This document shows, piece by piece, positions 8,301 through 15,995 of a stretch of 64,000 bases of DNA. Within the stretch, counting starts at the first letter, position 1. The number at the start of each line of letters is the position of its first letter. Location: contig NZ_BMWD01000013.1 of assembly GCF_014651055.1 (NCBI RefSeq), forward strand, positions 78,974 through 142,973, written 5' to 3'. The position numbers and the translations under genes are program-made. The stretch is from Streptomyces fructofermentans. Its GTDB lineage: Bacteria > Actinomycetota > Actinomycetes > Streptomycetales > Streptomycetaceae. A model generated the notes under the pieces. The model was not told the origin of the DNA. It worked only from the letters and a program-made list of their open reading frames with translations, and searched no databases.

Positions 8301-9776
8301 TCACGACCGCCCCCGGACGCCGTCCCGACCGTCTCGATCCAGCCGCGTCGCCTCCGCCAACACCCGTACGCCCTCCCGGATGCGGGCGGGCGGGACGTGC
8401 GCGTAGCCCAGCACCAGGCGCACCGCGTCGTCGGGCGGCGGACTCCTCGTGTAGTCCGTGAGCACGCGCAGCGCGACGCCCGCCGCGGCCGCCCGCTCCA
8501 GGAAGCGGTGCGGCGGACCGTGGTGGCCGGGCAGTTCGGCGATCGCGTGCAGTCCGGCGGCGACACCCGTGACCTCGCTGCCGGGGAAGTGCTCGGTCAG
8601 GGCCGCGACCAGCGTGTCGCGCCGCTCCCGGTACGCCCGCTGGCAGCGGCGCAGTTGGCGGTCGTAGTCGCCGCGTTCCACGAACCGTGCCAGCAGCGCC
8701 TGGTCGACCACGGGATTGCCGAGGTCCATCGTGCGCTTGCGCTCGACGACCTCCTCCGTGAGCGAGGCGGGCGCCAGCAGCCAGCCCAGCCGCAGTCCGG
8801 GGGCCAGGGACTTGCTGACGGACCCCGTGTACGCGACGTGTTCCGGATCGAGCCCCTGGAGGGCGCCCACCGGTGCCCGGTCGTAGCGGAAGTCCCCGTC
8901 GTAGTCGTCCTCGACCACGAGTCCGTCCACGGAACGGGCCCAGTCCAGGAGTTCGGTGCGGCGCCGCGCGGAGTAGGCGATGCCGGTGGGGAACTGGTGG
9001 GCCGGAGTCGTCACCACGGCCCGCACACCCGAAGCCCTGAGCCGTCCGACGGCCAGCCCCTCGTCGTCCAGCGGGAGCGGGACCGCGTCCAGGCCCGCGG
9101 CCGTGTACAGGGCTCCGTGCTCGGGGCTCCCCGGGTCCTCCACCCCCACGGCACGCACCCCGCGCGCGTGGAGCACGAATCCGAGCAGCGTGGTCGCCTG
9201 GGCCACCCCGGAGACCACCACGATCCGCTCCGGGTCCGCGACCACGCCGCGCCGCCTGGCCAGCAGCTCCGCGAGGGCCGTACGCAGCCGGGGCAGGCCC
9301 CTCGGGTCCGGGTAGCCGAGCATGTGGTGCGGCAGCTCGGCGAGCACCCCGCGCTGCGCCGCCGACCACGCGGCCCGCGGGAACAGCGCCAGGTCCGGCG
9401 TACCGGGCACGAAGTCGGCGCGGGCACCGGGGGAGCGGGGCGCGAGGTCGCGCACCGGGGGGCGGGCGGCCCGTACGGCCTCGCCCACCCAGGTCCCGGC
9501 ACCCCGCCCGCTGCGCAGATAGCCCTCCGCCGTGAGCTGTTCGTACGCCTCCGTGACCAGTCCGCGGGACACCCCCAGATCGGCGGCGAGTTCACGGCTG
9601 GGCGGCAGCCGGGTGCCGGGCGCGAGCAGCCCCGAGCGGACCGCGTCGCGCAGGGCCGCCCGGAGGGAACGGCCACGCGCGCGTGCGGGCGCCGCGACGG
9701 CCGGCAGGAGCAGCTCCCAGGCGGCGGCCCGCGACGCCTGTCCCGGCACACCCGGATTGGTCCCCGATGACGTCAT
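8301..9776 (-). CDS. MocR/PdxR-type GntR transcription regulator
   Basis: A 491-residue regulator of the MocR subfamily. Residues about 35-110 form a GntR winged helix (LAPGTRLPPSRELAADLGVSRGLVTEAYEQL). The rest resembles a fold-type I aminotransferase that binds pyridoxal phosphate, with the Schiff-base lysine in TGSVSKSLAPGLRLGWL. It is divergent from the EamA transporter at 9824 with only 47 bp between starts, so it most likely controls that exporter. Members of the family often respond to PLP-linked or amino metabolites; the effector here is unknown. Confidence 0.85.
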   Translation of the reverse strand: MTSSGTNPGVPGQASRAAAWELLLPAVAAPARARGRSLRAALRDAVRSGLLAPGTRLPPSRELAADLGVSRGLVTEAYEQLTAEGYLRSGRGAGTWVGEAVRAARPPVRDLAPRSPGARADFVPGTPDLALFPRAAWSAAQRGVLAELPHHMLGYPDPRGLPRLRTALAELLARRRGVVADPERIVVVSGVAQATTLLGFVLHARGVRAVGVEDPGSPEHGALYTAAGLDAVPLPLDDEGLAVGRLRASGVRAVVTTPAHQFPTGIAYSARRRTELLDWARSVDGLVVEDDYDGDFRYDRAPVGALQGLDPEHVAYTGSVSKSLAPGLRLGWLLAPASLTEEVVERKRTMDLGNPVVDQALLARFVERGDYDRQLRRCQRAYRERRDTLVAALTEHFPGSEVTGVAAGLHAIAELPGHHGPPHRFLERAAAAGVALRVLTDYTRSPPPDDAVRLVLGYAHVPPARIREGVRVLAEATRLDRDGRDGVRGRS

Positions 9777-9781
9777 GGAAG

Positions 9782-9810
9782 TGGACCTTAAACCGGACCG
9801 CCGTGGTCCA
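9782..9810. promoter_or_regulatory. Candidate MocR operator in divergent promoter
   Basis: The 47-bp divergent spacer contains GGACC at 9783-9787 and 9795-9799 (direct repeats 12 bp apart), and GGTCC at 9805-9809 in inverted orientation. TGGACC and GGTCCA form an inverted repeat across 9782-9810. MocR proteins typically bind paired direct or inverted repeats of this kind next to their own gene. Confidence 0.5.
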
Positions 9811-9823
9811 TAGCGTCACGTCC

Positions 9824-10987
9824 ATGAACACCACCACGCGCGGCATGCTGCTGTCCGCCCTCGCCTGCGTCCTCGTCGGAGGCTCCTTCACGGCGAACAG
9901 CGTGCTGGGCCACTACCCGTACGCGGGCGGCCAGTTCCTGCGCTACGCCCTGGCCTGCGTCCTGCTGCTGCCCCTGGTCGGCCGCGGTGGCGCCGCCCCG
10001 CTGCGCACGCTGGGGCGGGGTCAGTGGGTGCGCCTCTCGCTGCTCGCCGCCGTCGGCATGGTCGGCTTCAACCTCGCGGTGATCGCCGCCGAACACTCCG
10101 CCGAACCGGCCGTGCCCGGAGTCTTCGTCGGCTGCGCGCCGGTGGTCGTCGCCGTGCTCGTCCCGCTGCTGGAGGGCCGCCGGCCGCGGCGGGCCGTGCT
10201 CAACGGCGCGCTGCTCGTGGCCGCCGGGGCGTTCGTGGTCCAGGGATGGGGCCGTACGGACGGCACCGGAATCGCCTTCTCCCTGTGCGCGGCGGCCGGC
10301 GAGGTCGGCTTCGCGGTGCTCGCCGTGCCCGTGCTGCGACCGCTCGGTCCGCGACTGCTGTCCGCGACGGTCTGCGGGCTCGCCGCGGCCGAGTCGGCGG
10401 TGGCGGGCCTGCTGCTCGACGGCCGGTCCTGGCTGCGGACGCCCGACCCCACCGAGGCCGCCGCGCTGCTGTGGCAGGCGGCGGTCGTCACGGTGATCGG
10501 CTTCGTCTGCTGGTACATGGGCGTGCAGCGCATCGGCGCGGAGCGCGCGACACTCTTCTCCGGCCTCATCCCGGTCGCCGCGGCCTGCACGGCCCCGCTC
10601 GTGGGAACGGGGTCGTACGGCGCGGCGCAGGTCGCGGGCAGTGTCCTGGTGGGTGGCGGAGTGGCCCTCGGATCGAGGGCGTCGGCGCGGCGCGCGGGAC
10701 GCTCAGCGGCTGCCGTCGAGGATCACCCGTGCGACCAGCGCCGGATCGTCGTTCATCGGGACGTGCCCGCAACCCGGCAGCCGCACCAGCCGAGCCCGGG
10801 GGATGACGTACTTGGCCCGGACGCCCTGCCGACGCAGCAGCAACCGGTCGCGGGCGCCCCAGGCGATGGTGACGGGCAGCCCCTGGACGTCGTCCGTGAA
10901 CCGCACCGAGCCGCCGGCCCTGAGGGTCGAGACGAACCCCTGGGCGTTGGCGAGCGCGAGGGTCTCGGCGACGACCGCCTCGGGTGA
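9824..10987 (+). CDS. EamA/DMT-family exporter with an unusual tail
   Basis: A drug/metabolite transporter of the EamA family with about ten hydrophobic helices (starting LLSALACVLVGGSFTANSVL), covering residues 1-290. ATG 9824 is used because it begins directly at the first helix. The frame then continues without a stop for almost 100 hydrophilic residues (from about SRASARRAGRSAAAVEDHP), overlapping the convergent hydrolase gene by 285 bp. A normal family member would end near 10700. The tail has no family resemblance and looks like antisense-of-gene translation. Divergent from the MocR regulator, which probably regulates it. Substrate unknown. Confidence 0.75.
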   Translation: MNTTTRGMLLSALACVLVGGSFTANSVLGHYPYAGGQFLRYALACVLLLPLVGRGGAAPLRTLGRGQWVRLSLLAAVGMVGFNLAVIAAEHSAEPAVPGVFVGCAPVVVAVLVPLLEGRRPRRAVLNGALLVAAGAFVVQGWGRTDGTGIAFSLCAAAGEVGFAVLAVPVLRPLGPRLLSATVCGLAAAESAVAGLLLDGRSWLRTPDPTEAAALLWQAAVVTVIGFVCWYMGVQRIGAERATLFSGLIPVAAACTAPLVGTGSYGAAQVAGSVLVGGGVALGSRASARRAGRSAAAVEDHPCDQRRIVVHRDVPATRQPHQPSPGDDVLGPDALPTQQQPVAGAPGDGDGQPLDVVREPHRAAGPEGRDEPLGVGEREGLGDDRLG

Positions 10988-11533
10988 ACGGCGGGCCGGG
11001 CGCGCGTAGATGCTGCTGGTCAGAACGGCACGTCCGGCCGCCGACCGGGACAGCCGCTCGACCACCGGCACCGGCATCATCCGAGCAGCCCGCCGCATCG
11101 CCAGCAGCATCCCGAAGGCGTACCGGCGCTCGGCAGGCGTCCAGAAGCCGGCCGGCGACAGTGCGGTGACGGACCGTACGAGCTTCTCGCGGCCCAGTTC
11201 GAGGGCGAGCAGTCCGCCGAGGGAGTTGCCCGCCACGTGCGGCCGTTCGACGTCCAGGGCCGTGCACAGCGCGCCCAGGGCGGCGGTGATCGTCGGCAGG
11301 TCGTGGGCGAGGCCGTCGGGGAGCGCGGGCGACTCGCCGAAACCGGGCAGGTCCACCGCGATCACCTCGCGTTCCGCCGCCAGCAGGCCGACGACCGGGT
11401 CCCACGCCTGCCGGTGATGGCCTATCCCGTGCAGCAGCAGAAGCGGTTCGCCGCTGCCCACGCGCGTGTACGCGACGTCGACGGTGCGCGGGCCGTGCGG
11501 GGAGGTGACGCTGAGGGAGACCGTCGCGGCCAT
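10703..11533 (-). CDS. Alpha/beta hydrolase
   Basis: A 276-residue cytoplasmic alpha/beta hydrolase. The oxyanion loop LLLLHGIGHH, the nucleophile elbow GNSLGG (Ser), the acid in WGARDRL and the catalytic His in LPGCGHVPMNDDP are all visible in the right order. Length is typical. The substrate cannot be predicted. It converges with the EamA gene, whose reading frame runs 285 bp into its 3' end. Start ATG 11533 is separated from the sigma factor at 11710 by 176 bp. Confidence 0.85.
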   Translation of the reverse strand: MAATVSLSVTSPHGPRTVDVAYTRVGSGEPLLLLHGIGHHRQAWDPVVGLLAAEREVIAVDLPGFGESPALPDGLAHDLPTITAALGALCTALDVERPHVAGNSLGGLLALELGREKLVRSVTALSPAGFWTPAERRYAFGMLLAMRRAARMMPVPVVERLSRSAAGRAVLTSSIYARPARRSPEAVVAETLALANAQGFVSTLRAGGSVRFTDDVQGLPVTIAWGARDRLLLRRQGVRAKYVIPRARLVRLPGCGHVPMNDDPALVARVILDGSR

Positions 11534-11567
11534 GGAACTGCTCCTCGTCTGGTTGCGGCTGACTCAT

Positions 11568-11580
11568 AGACAGCTTGTCA
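11568..11580. promoter_or_regulatory. Small inverted repeat between hydrolase and sigma factor
   Basis: GACA (11570-11573) and TGTC (11576-11579) flank a two-base centre, within a run that resembles AGACAGCTTGTCA, in the relatively AT-rich divergent spacer. This is a weak operator candidate. No clear ECF41-type promoter (TGTCA then CGTC) was found. Confidence 0.2.
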
Positions 11581-11709
11581 GCAATTACTACTCGCCGGTA
11601 GCCCCTGGCCGGGCCAACCTCGGAGGGCCGCGCGGCCCGTCCTGACCGCGTGCGTCCCGGGCCCGATACCTCCTGGACACGGACCCTCCCGCCGGGTTGG
11701 GATGGTGTC

Positions 11710-12597
11710 GTGTCTACCGAAACCGTGACCGAGGTCTTCGTCGAGCACCGGCCCGTACTGATGGGCGTCGCCTACCGCATGCTCGGCCGGGTGGCCGACG
11801 CGGAGGACGTGGTCCAGGAGGCGTGGCTGCGGTGGTCCGGGGCGGACCGTTCCGACATCCGCTCCCCGCGCGCCTATCTGGTGCGCGTCACGACGAGACT
11901 CGCCATCGACCGGCTGGACCGCATCCGCTCCCGCAACGAGGCGTACGTGGGCCCGTGGCTGCCCGAGCCCTGCGCCACCGACCTGGCCGGCACGGTCCCG
12001 GACGTCGCGGAGCGCGTGGTGCTCGCCGACTCCGTCTCGATGGCCGTGCTCGTCGTCCTGGAGTCCCTGTCGCCCCTGGAACGCGCGGTGTTCGTGCTCA
12101 GGGAGGCATTCGGGCATCCGTACGCGGACATCGCCGCCACCCTGGACCGGACCGAGTCCGGGGTGCGCCAGCTCGCCGCGCGGGCCCGCCGCCACGTCGC
12201 CGAGAAGCGGCCGCGGTACGAGGTCGACCCGGCCCAACAGCGCGACCTCACCGAGCGGTTCATCGCCGCGGCCGTCGAGGGCGACCTGGAGGGGCTGATG
12301 TCCCTGCTGGCCCCGGACGCCCGCCTGGTGGGCGACAGCGGGGGCCGCGCGCAGGCGCCGCTGCGGGCCGTCGAATCGGCCGACAAGGTCGCGCGGTTCC
12401 TCCTCGCGGTCGCCGGGAAGGGCCTCTCGGACATGTCGTTGCGCTTCATGGAGATCAACGGCGGGCCCGCCCTGCTGGTGCTCTCCGGCGGCAGGCCCGA
12501 CAGCGTCTTCCAGTTGGACGTGGCCGAGGGCCGCGTCCAGTGCGTCTACATCGTCCGCAACCCCGACAAGCTGGTCTCCCTCGCGGCCGACCGATAG
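11710..12597 (+). CDS. sigJ: ECF sigma factor of the SigJ/ECF41 type
   Basis: A 295-residue extracytoplasmic-function sigma factor. Region 2 (VAYRMLGRVADAEDVVQEAWLRW) is followed by the linker motif WLPEP, then region 4 (LSPLERAVFVLREAFGHPYADIA). A C-terminal SnoaL-like domain of about 120 residues contains GDSGGR, matching the DGGGR-type signature of ECF41. In this group the C-terminal domain modulates activity in place of an anti-sigma factor. GTG 11710 is used as the start, since upstream codons add no domain. The usual neighbouring carboxymuconolactone decarboxylase, oxidoreductase or epimerase partner is not adjacent. Confidence 0.85.
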   Translation: MSTETVTEVFVEHRPVLMGVAYRMLGRVADAEDVVQEAWLRWSGADRSDIRSPRAYLVRVTTRLAIDRLDRIRSRNEAYVGPWLPEPCATDLAGTVPDVAERVVLADSVSMAVLVVLESLSPLERAVFVLREAFGHPYADIAATLDRTESGVRQLAARARRHVAEKRPRYEVDPAQQRDLTERFIAAAVEGDLEGLMSLLAPDARLVGDSGGRAQAPLRAVESADKVARFLLAVAGKGLSDMSLRFMEINGGPALLVLSGGRPDSVFQLDVAEGRVQCVYIVRNPDKLVSLAADR

Positions 12598-12774
12598 GCC
12601 CGCCCGGGTGGCGCGGCCCCGAAGTCCTGGCGGCCCAGCGCCACTTCCGGGCCGCCGCCGGCTCCCTTCCGGCTCCCTCCCCGCGCCCGTACGGCCACTG
12701 CGCCCGAACGCCGGGCCGCCGGGCCGCCGGGCGGCCCGTCCCGGCGGTTGTACGGCGCGCCTTGGCGGCCTTGC

Positions 12775-12854
12775 GCCCCATGACGCGCCCATGACGCCCA
12801 CGCCCCATGACGCCCGCGCCCCATGACGCCCGCGCCCCACGACGCCCGCGCCCC
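12775..12854. repeat. 16-bp tandem repeat
   Basis: Units of the form ATGACGCCCGCGCCCC start at 12791, 12807, 12823 and 12839 (the last with one change). A shortened copy precedes them at about 12780. The period of 16 is incompatible with coding and the array lies just downstream of sigJ. Confidence 0.85.
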
Positions 12855-12934
12855 GGTCCGGGGTGCGAGGGGCGGGCCGGCGGCCCGTGCTCCCCGTCCG
12901 GCGTACGGGGGTGACCCCGACGACGGCATCCCGC

Positions 12935-12958
12935 CGGCATCGGTCCGGACCGATGCCG
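12935..12958. promoter_or_regulatory. Perfect 24-bp palindrome
   Basis: Left half CGGCATCGGTCC is followed immediately by its exact reverse complement, with the centre between 12946 and 12947. Having no loop, it suits a dimeric DNA-binding protein or a cruciform better than a terminator. It lies about 160 bp upstream of the GntR promoter. Confidence 0.5.
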
Positions 12959-12999
12959 TGCCCGCAGGCGTCCGGAGCGGACCGTAAGCGGAATTCGAG

Positions 13000-13022
13000 C
13001 CCCCGCCCGTAGGCGGGGGTTT
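13000..13022 (+). terminator. Intrinsic terminator upstream of the GntR gene
   Basis: An 8-bp perfect stem (CCCCCGCC at 13000-13007, GGCGGGGG at 13012-13019) with loop CGTA is followed by TTT. This is one of the few sites in the window with a U-run. It could end sigJ transcription read through the spacer. Confidence 0.75.
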
Positions 13023-13116
13023 CGCCGTCATGTCGCGTGCGCGGCCCGCCGCGAACGTCGCGTGAACGCTCTGCGGCGGCGCGCCCGCGGGCGCCGCAAC
13101 GGATCGAGGATTGGTC

Positions 13117-13145
13117 TTGACCAAGGGTGAGGGCGGCCCTATGGT
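13117..13145 (+). promoter_or_regulatory. Promoter of the GntR-family regulator
   Basis: TTGACC (13117-13122), a 17-base spacer and TATGGT (13140-13145) form a good sigma-HrdB promoter. Transcription should begin near 13152. That excludes the in-frame codons at 13111 and 13141 as starts and supports GTG 13222. Confidence 0.7.
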
Positions 13146-13221
13146 CGCAGGGTTAGTGCAGGAACCTTTAATAAACAAGGGCGTTAAAAGCCGCCGGGTC
13201 ACGGCGATTGCGGAGGACAGG

Positions 13222-13983
13222 GTGGGGACCACGCAGTTGGATTCGGTGCCGGAGCCCAAGTACTGGCATCTCAGGACCGTGCTCAGCGAAGCACTCGACT
13301 CCGAGTTCTCGGTGGGCGAGATCCTGCCGAACGAGCGCGATCTCGCGGCCCGGTTCGGCGTCGCGCGGGCCACGCTCCGCCAGGCCCTGGAACAGCTCGA
13401 ACTCGAAGGCCGGCTCCAGCGGCGCCGCGGCGTCGGCACGACCGTCGCGCCCCCGCGCATGGGCGTGGCCGTCGGCGCGGAGCAGCACACCTGGCCCGGT
13501 ACGGCCGGGGACGCCTGGCAGCCCGTCGACTGCGCCACGGCGGTCCCGCCGACCGCTGTGGCCCAGGCGCTGGAGACCGGGGCCGACGAGCCGGTCCACA
13601 TCGTGCGCCGCTCCCGCGTGACCCACGGCCAGCCGGTCGCCGCCGAACTGCTCTACATCCCCGCCTCGTCCGTACCGGACCTGTCGGGCATCGACGCGCC
13701 CTCGGGAGCCGCACGCGCGCGTGCCGTGGTCCGTGAACTCCAGCGCCTCGACCTGGAGGGCCAGGACGGCGCCGTGGAACTGGGATCGGCCCGCGCGGAC
13801 GACGCCAAGGAACTCGACCGGCTCCCGGGCGCTCCCGTGCTCGTCGTCACGACCCGGTTCTTCGCCGAGGGCCGCACGGCGGCCGTCTCCGTGGCCACCT
13901 ACCGGGCCGACACCTGCCGGCTGACCTTCGGGGACTCCGGCGGCGTGGAGATCCACCACGACCAGGAACGCCGGGCCTCCTGA
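13222..13983 (+). CDS. GntR/HutC-family regulator with UTRA domain
   Basis: A 253-residue regulator. The winged-helix domain (ILPNERDLAARFGVARATLRQALEQLELEGRLQRRRGVGT) occupies residues about 20-85, followed by a UTRA ligand-binding domain to about 240. The HutC branch usually senses sugars, amino-sugar phosphates or histidine-pathway intermediates; the ligand here is not evident. GTG 13222 was chosen because GGAGG lies 5 bases upstream and the promoter at 13117-13145 starts transcription inside the longer frame. It converges on the ROK regulator, with a bidirectional terminator between them. Confidence 0.88.
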   Translation: MGTTQLDSVPEPKYWHLRTVLSEALDSEFSVGEILPNERDLAARFGVARATLRQALEQLELEGRLQRRRGVGTTVAPPRMGVAVGAEQHTWPGTAGDAWQPVDCATAVPPTAVAQALETGADEPVHIVRRSRVTHGQPVAAELLYIPASSVPDLSGIDAPSGAARARAVVRELQRLDLEGQDGAVELGSARADDAKELDRLPGAPVLVVTTRFFAEGRTAAVSVATYRADTCRLTFGDSGGVEIHHDQERRAS

Positions 13984-14004
13984 ACGGCCCGCACCGAACG
14001 CCCC

Positions 14005-14045
14005 GAACGCGCCGTGCCCCGGACCCCCGGGGACGCGGCGCGTTC
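14005..14045. terminator. Bidirectional hairpin between convergent GntR and ROK genes
   Basis: Perfect 10-bp arms GAACGCGCCG (14005-14014) and CGGCGCGTTC (14036-14045) enclose an inner CCCCGG/CCGGGG stem. It sits midway between stops at 13983 and 14059. Confidence 0.8.
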
Positions 14046-14058
14046 TGGCGTGCAGCCG

Positions 14059-15216
14059 TCAGCGGCGTGCCGTGACCGTGCCCTCCACGGCGAAGAGCTG
14101 CTCCTCCACATGGTCCAAGGCCAGCCGCAGCGCGCCCGTCGCCACCGCCGCCTCGCCCAGCAGCGACAGGGCCACCCGGGGCGGCCGCAGGCAGTAGCGC
14201 GCCAACTCCCTGCGCAGCGGCTCCAGTACGCCGTCGATGCCGGCGGCCCAGCCGCCGATCACGACGAGTTCGGGGTCCAGGGCCAGGACCAGCGCGGCCA
14301 CGTCGTGCACGAGCCGCTGGATGAAGCGGTCGACGGCGGCCAGGGCCCGTTCGTCGCCCGCGCGCGCGTGGGTGAAGACCTTCGCCACCGCCTGCTCGTC
14401 GAGCGGGTGCAGCGGTTCGTCGGTGGTGGACAGCAGGGTCTCGGGCGTCGCGCCGCGACCGAGCAGGTGCAGCGCGCCGATCTCGCCGGCCGCGCCTCCG
14501 TAGCCCCGGTGCAGGCGTCCGCCGATCAGGGAGCCGGCCCCCGGGCTCAGCCCGGCCATCACGAACACCATGTCGTCGGTCTCGGTCGCCGCGCCCTTCC
14601 AGTGCTCCGCGACCGCCGCCGCGTTGGCGTCGTTCTCCACGAGCACCGGGCACTTGAAGGAGCGCCGCAGCCGTTCGCCCAGCGGCAGGCCCGTCCACTC
14701 GGGCAGCGCGGTGCCGAGCCGAACCGTGCCGTCCGCCTCGACGATCCCGGGCGTGCCCACACCCACGGCACGCAGCGAACCGCGCGAGACGCCGCCCCGG
14801 CGCAGCAGTTCGGCGACGGCCGTGCGCAGCCGGTCCAGCCGCTCGTCGGCCGAGGCCGTCTCGCAGACGTCCTTGGCGAGCGTGCCGAGCACCCGGCCGT
14901 CGAGATCCGCGAGCAGCACGGCCACCCGGTGCGGTCCGATCTCCAGGCCCAGCAGGTGGCCCGCCTCCGCGCGGAACCGGAACCGGCGCGCGGGACGCCC
15001 CTGACGGCGTGCGGCGCCCTCCTCGGCGGCCGTCTCGACGACGAGCCCGCCCTCGATGAGCCCTTCGACCACGCCCTCGACGGTCGGCCGGGACAGTCCG
15101 GTCACCCGGGTGATCTCGGTGAGTGTCGCGAAGTCCGTGGCCCGCAGCGCGTGCAGCACCACCGCGGAGTTGATCCTCCGCAGCAGGGAGGGATCCCCGC
15201 CGGTCAACTGCCCCAA
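14059..15216 (-). CDS. ROK-family transcription regulator lacking the zinc motif
   Basis: A 385-residue ROK protein. An N-terminal helix-turn-helix (LTEITRVTGLSRPTVEGVVEGLIEGG) is followed by a sugar-kinase-like ROK domain with LLGLEIGPHRVAVLLADLDG and VENDANAAAVAEHW. The usual ExGH...CxCGxxGCxE zinc-binding stretch is replaced by GEIGALHLLGRGATPETLLS, with no cysteine, so zinc binding and probably kinase activity are lost. TTG 15216 is preferred over GTG 15297 because GGGAGG lies 3 bases upstream and the family typically begins GQLTGGDPSLLRRIN. Likely a sugar-responsive repressor; target unknown. Confidence 0.85.
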   Translation of the reverse strand: MGQLTGGDPSLLRRINSAVVLHALRATDFATLTEITRVTGLSRPTVEGVVEGLIEGGLVVETAAEEGAARRQGRPARRFRFRAEAGHLLGLEIGPHRVAVLLADLDGRVLGTLAKDVCETASADERLDRLRTAVAELLRRGGVSRGSLRAVGVGTPGIVEADGTVRLGTALPEWTGLPLGERLRRSFKCPVLVENDANAAAVAEHWKGAATETDDMVFVMAGLSPGAGSLIGGRLHRGYGGAAGEIGALHLLGRGATPETLLSTTDEPLHPLDEQAVAKVFTHARAGDERALAAVDRFIQRLVHDVAALVLALDPELVVIGGWAAGIDGVLEPLRRELARYCLRPPRVALSLLGEAAVATGALRLALDHVEEQLFAVEGTVTARR

Positions 15217-15318
15217 CGTCCGTCCTCCCAGCTCGTGCGCGTGTCGGTTGGCCGGATCGTACTCGGCGCGGCGGGCCCCGGCGAGTGCGGGGACCACCTC
15301 GTCGTCCGCGGAGCCCCG

Positions 15319-15981
15319 TCAGCCGGGTGCCACGAACCCCGACTCGTAGGCCGTGATCACCGCCTGTGTGCGGTCGCGCGCCCCCAACTTGGCGAGTACG
15401 GCGCTGACGTGCGACTTCACCGTCTCGGTCCCCACGAGCAGCCGTGCGGCGATCTCCGCGTTCGACAGGCCGCGGGTCATCAGCCGCAGCACCTCCGCCT
15501 CGCGCTCCGTCAGGGCCGCCCGGTCCATGACCGACCGGGCCTCACGATTGCCCCGGTCCTCCCCGTACGCGGCCGCCAACTGCCGCACCGAAGCGGGGAA
15601 CAGCAGCGACTCGCCCTCGGCGACCAGCCGCACGGCGTTCACGATCTCGGCCGGCCGGGCACGCTTCAGCAGAAACCCGTCGGCACCCGCACGCAGCGCC
15701 TCGTACACGTACTCGTCGTTCTCGAACGTCGTCACGACGACGATCTTCGGCGGCCGGTCCACGCTCCGCAGGACCGCGCGCGTCGCCTCTATACCGTCCA
15801 TCAGCGGCATACGGACGTCCATCGCGACCACGTCGGGCCGCAGCCGGCGGACCAGGGGGATCACCGCGGCGCCGTCGGCGGCCTCCCCGACCACCTCGAT
15901 GTCGGGCTGGGCGTCCAGCACGGCACGCAGGCCGGCGCGGACGAGTGGCTCGTCGTCGACGAGCAGAACGGTGACCGGCAC
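15319..15981 (-). CDS. NarL/LuxR-type response regulator
   Basis: A 220-residue response regulator. The receiver domain has the acidic pair in LLVDDEP, the phosphorylated Asp55 in VVAMDVRMP, the conserved Thr in VVVTTF and Lys in FLLKRA. The C-terminal LuxR helix-turn-helix (LTEREAEVLRLMTRGLSNAEIAARL...TVKSHVSAVLAKL) binds DNA. It lies 14 bp downstream of its histidine kinase in one operon. The ABC exporter divergent from the kinase is the most likely target. The signal is unknown. Confidence 0.93.
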   Translation of the reverse strand: MPVTVLLVDDEPLVRAGLRAVLDAQPDIEVVGEAADGAAVIPLVRRLRPDVVAMDVRMPLMDGIEATRAVLRSVDRPPKIVVVTTFENDEYVYEALRAGADGFLLKRARPAEIVNAVRLVAEGESLLFPASVRQLAAAYGEDRGNREARSVMDRAALTEREAEVLRLMTRGLSNAEIAARLLVGTETVKSHVSAVLAKLGARDRTQAVITAYESGFVAPG

Positions 15982-15995
15982 CCGGCCAGCGTAGA

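Larger units (their letters stand above)
12598..13221. other. Non-coding spacer between sigJ and the GntR gene
   Basis: More than 600 bases without a credible gene. It holds a 16-bp minisatellite (12791-12854), a perfect 24-bp palindrome (12935-12958), a terminator (13000-13022) and the GntR promoter (13117-13145), each listed separately. Confidence 0.7.
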
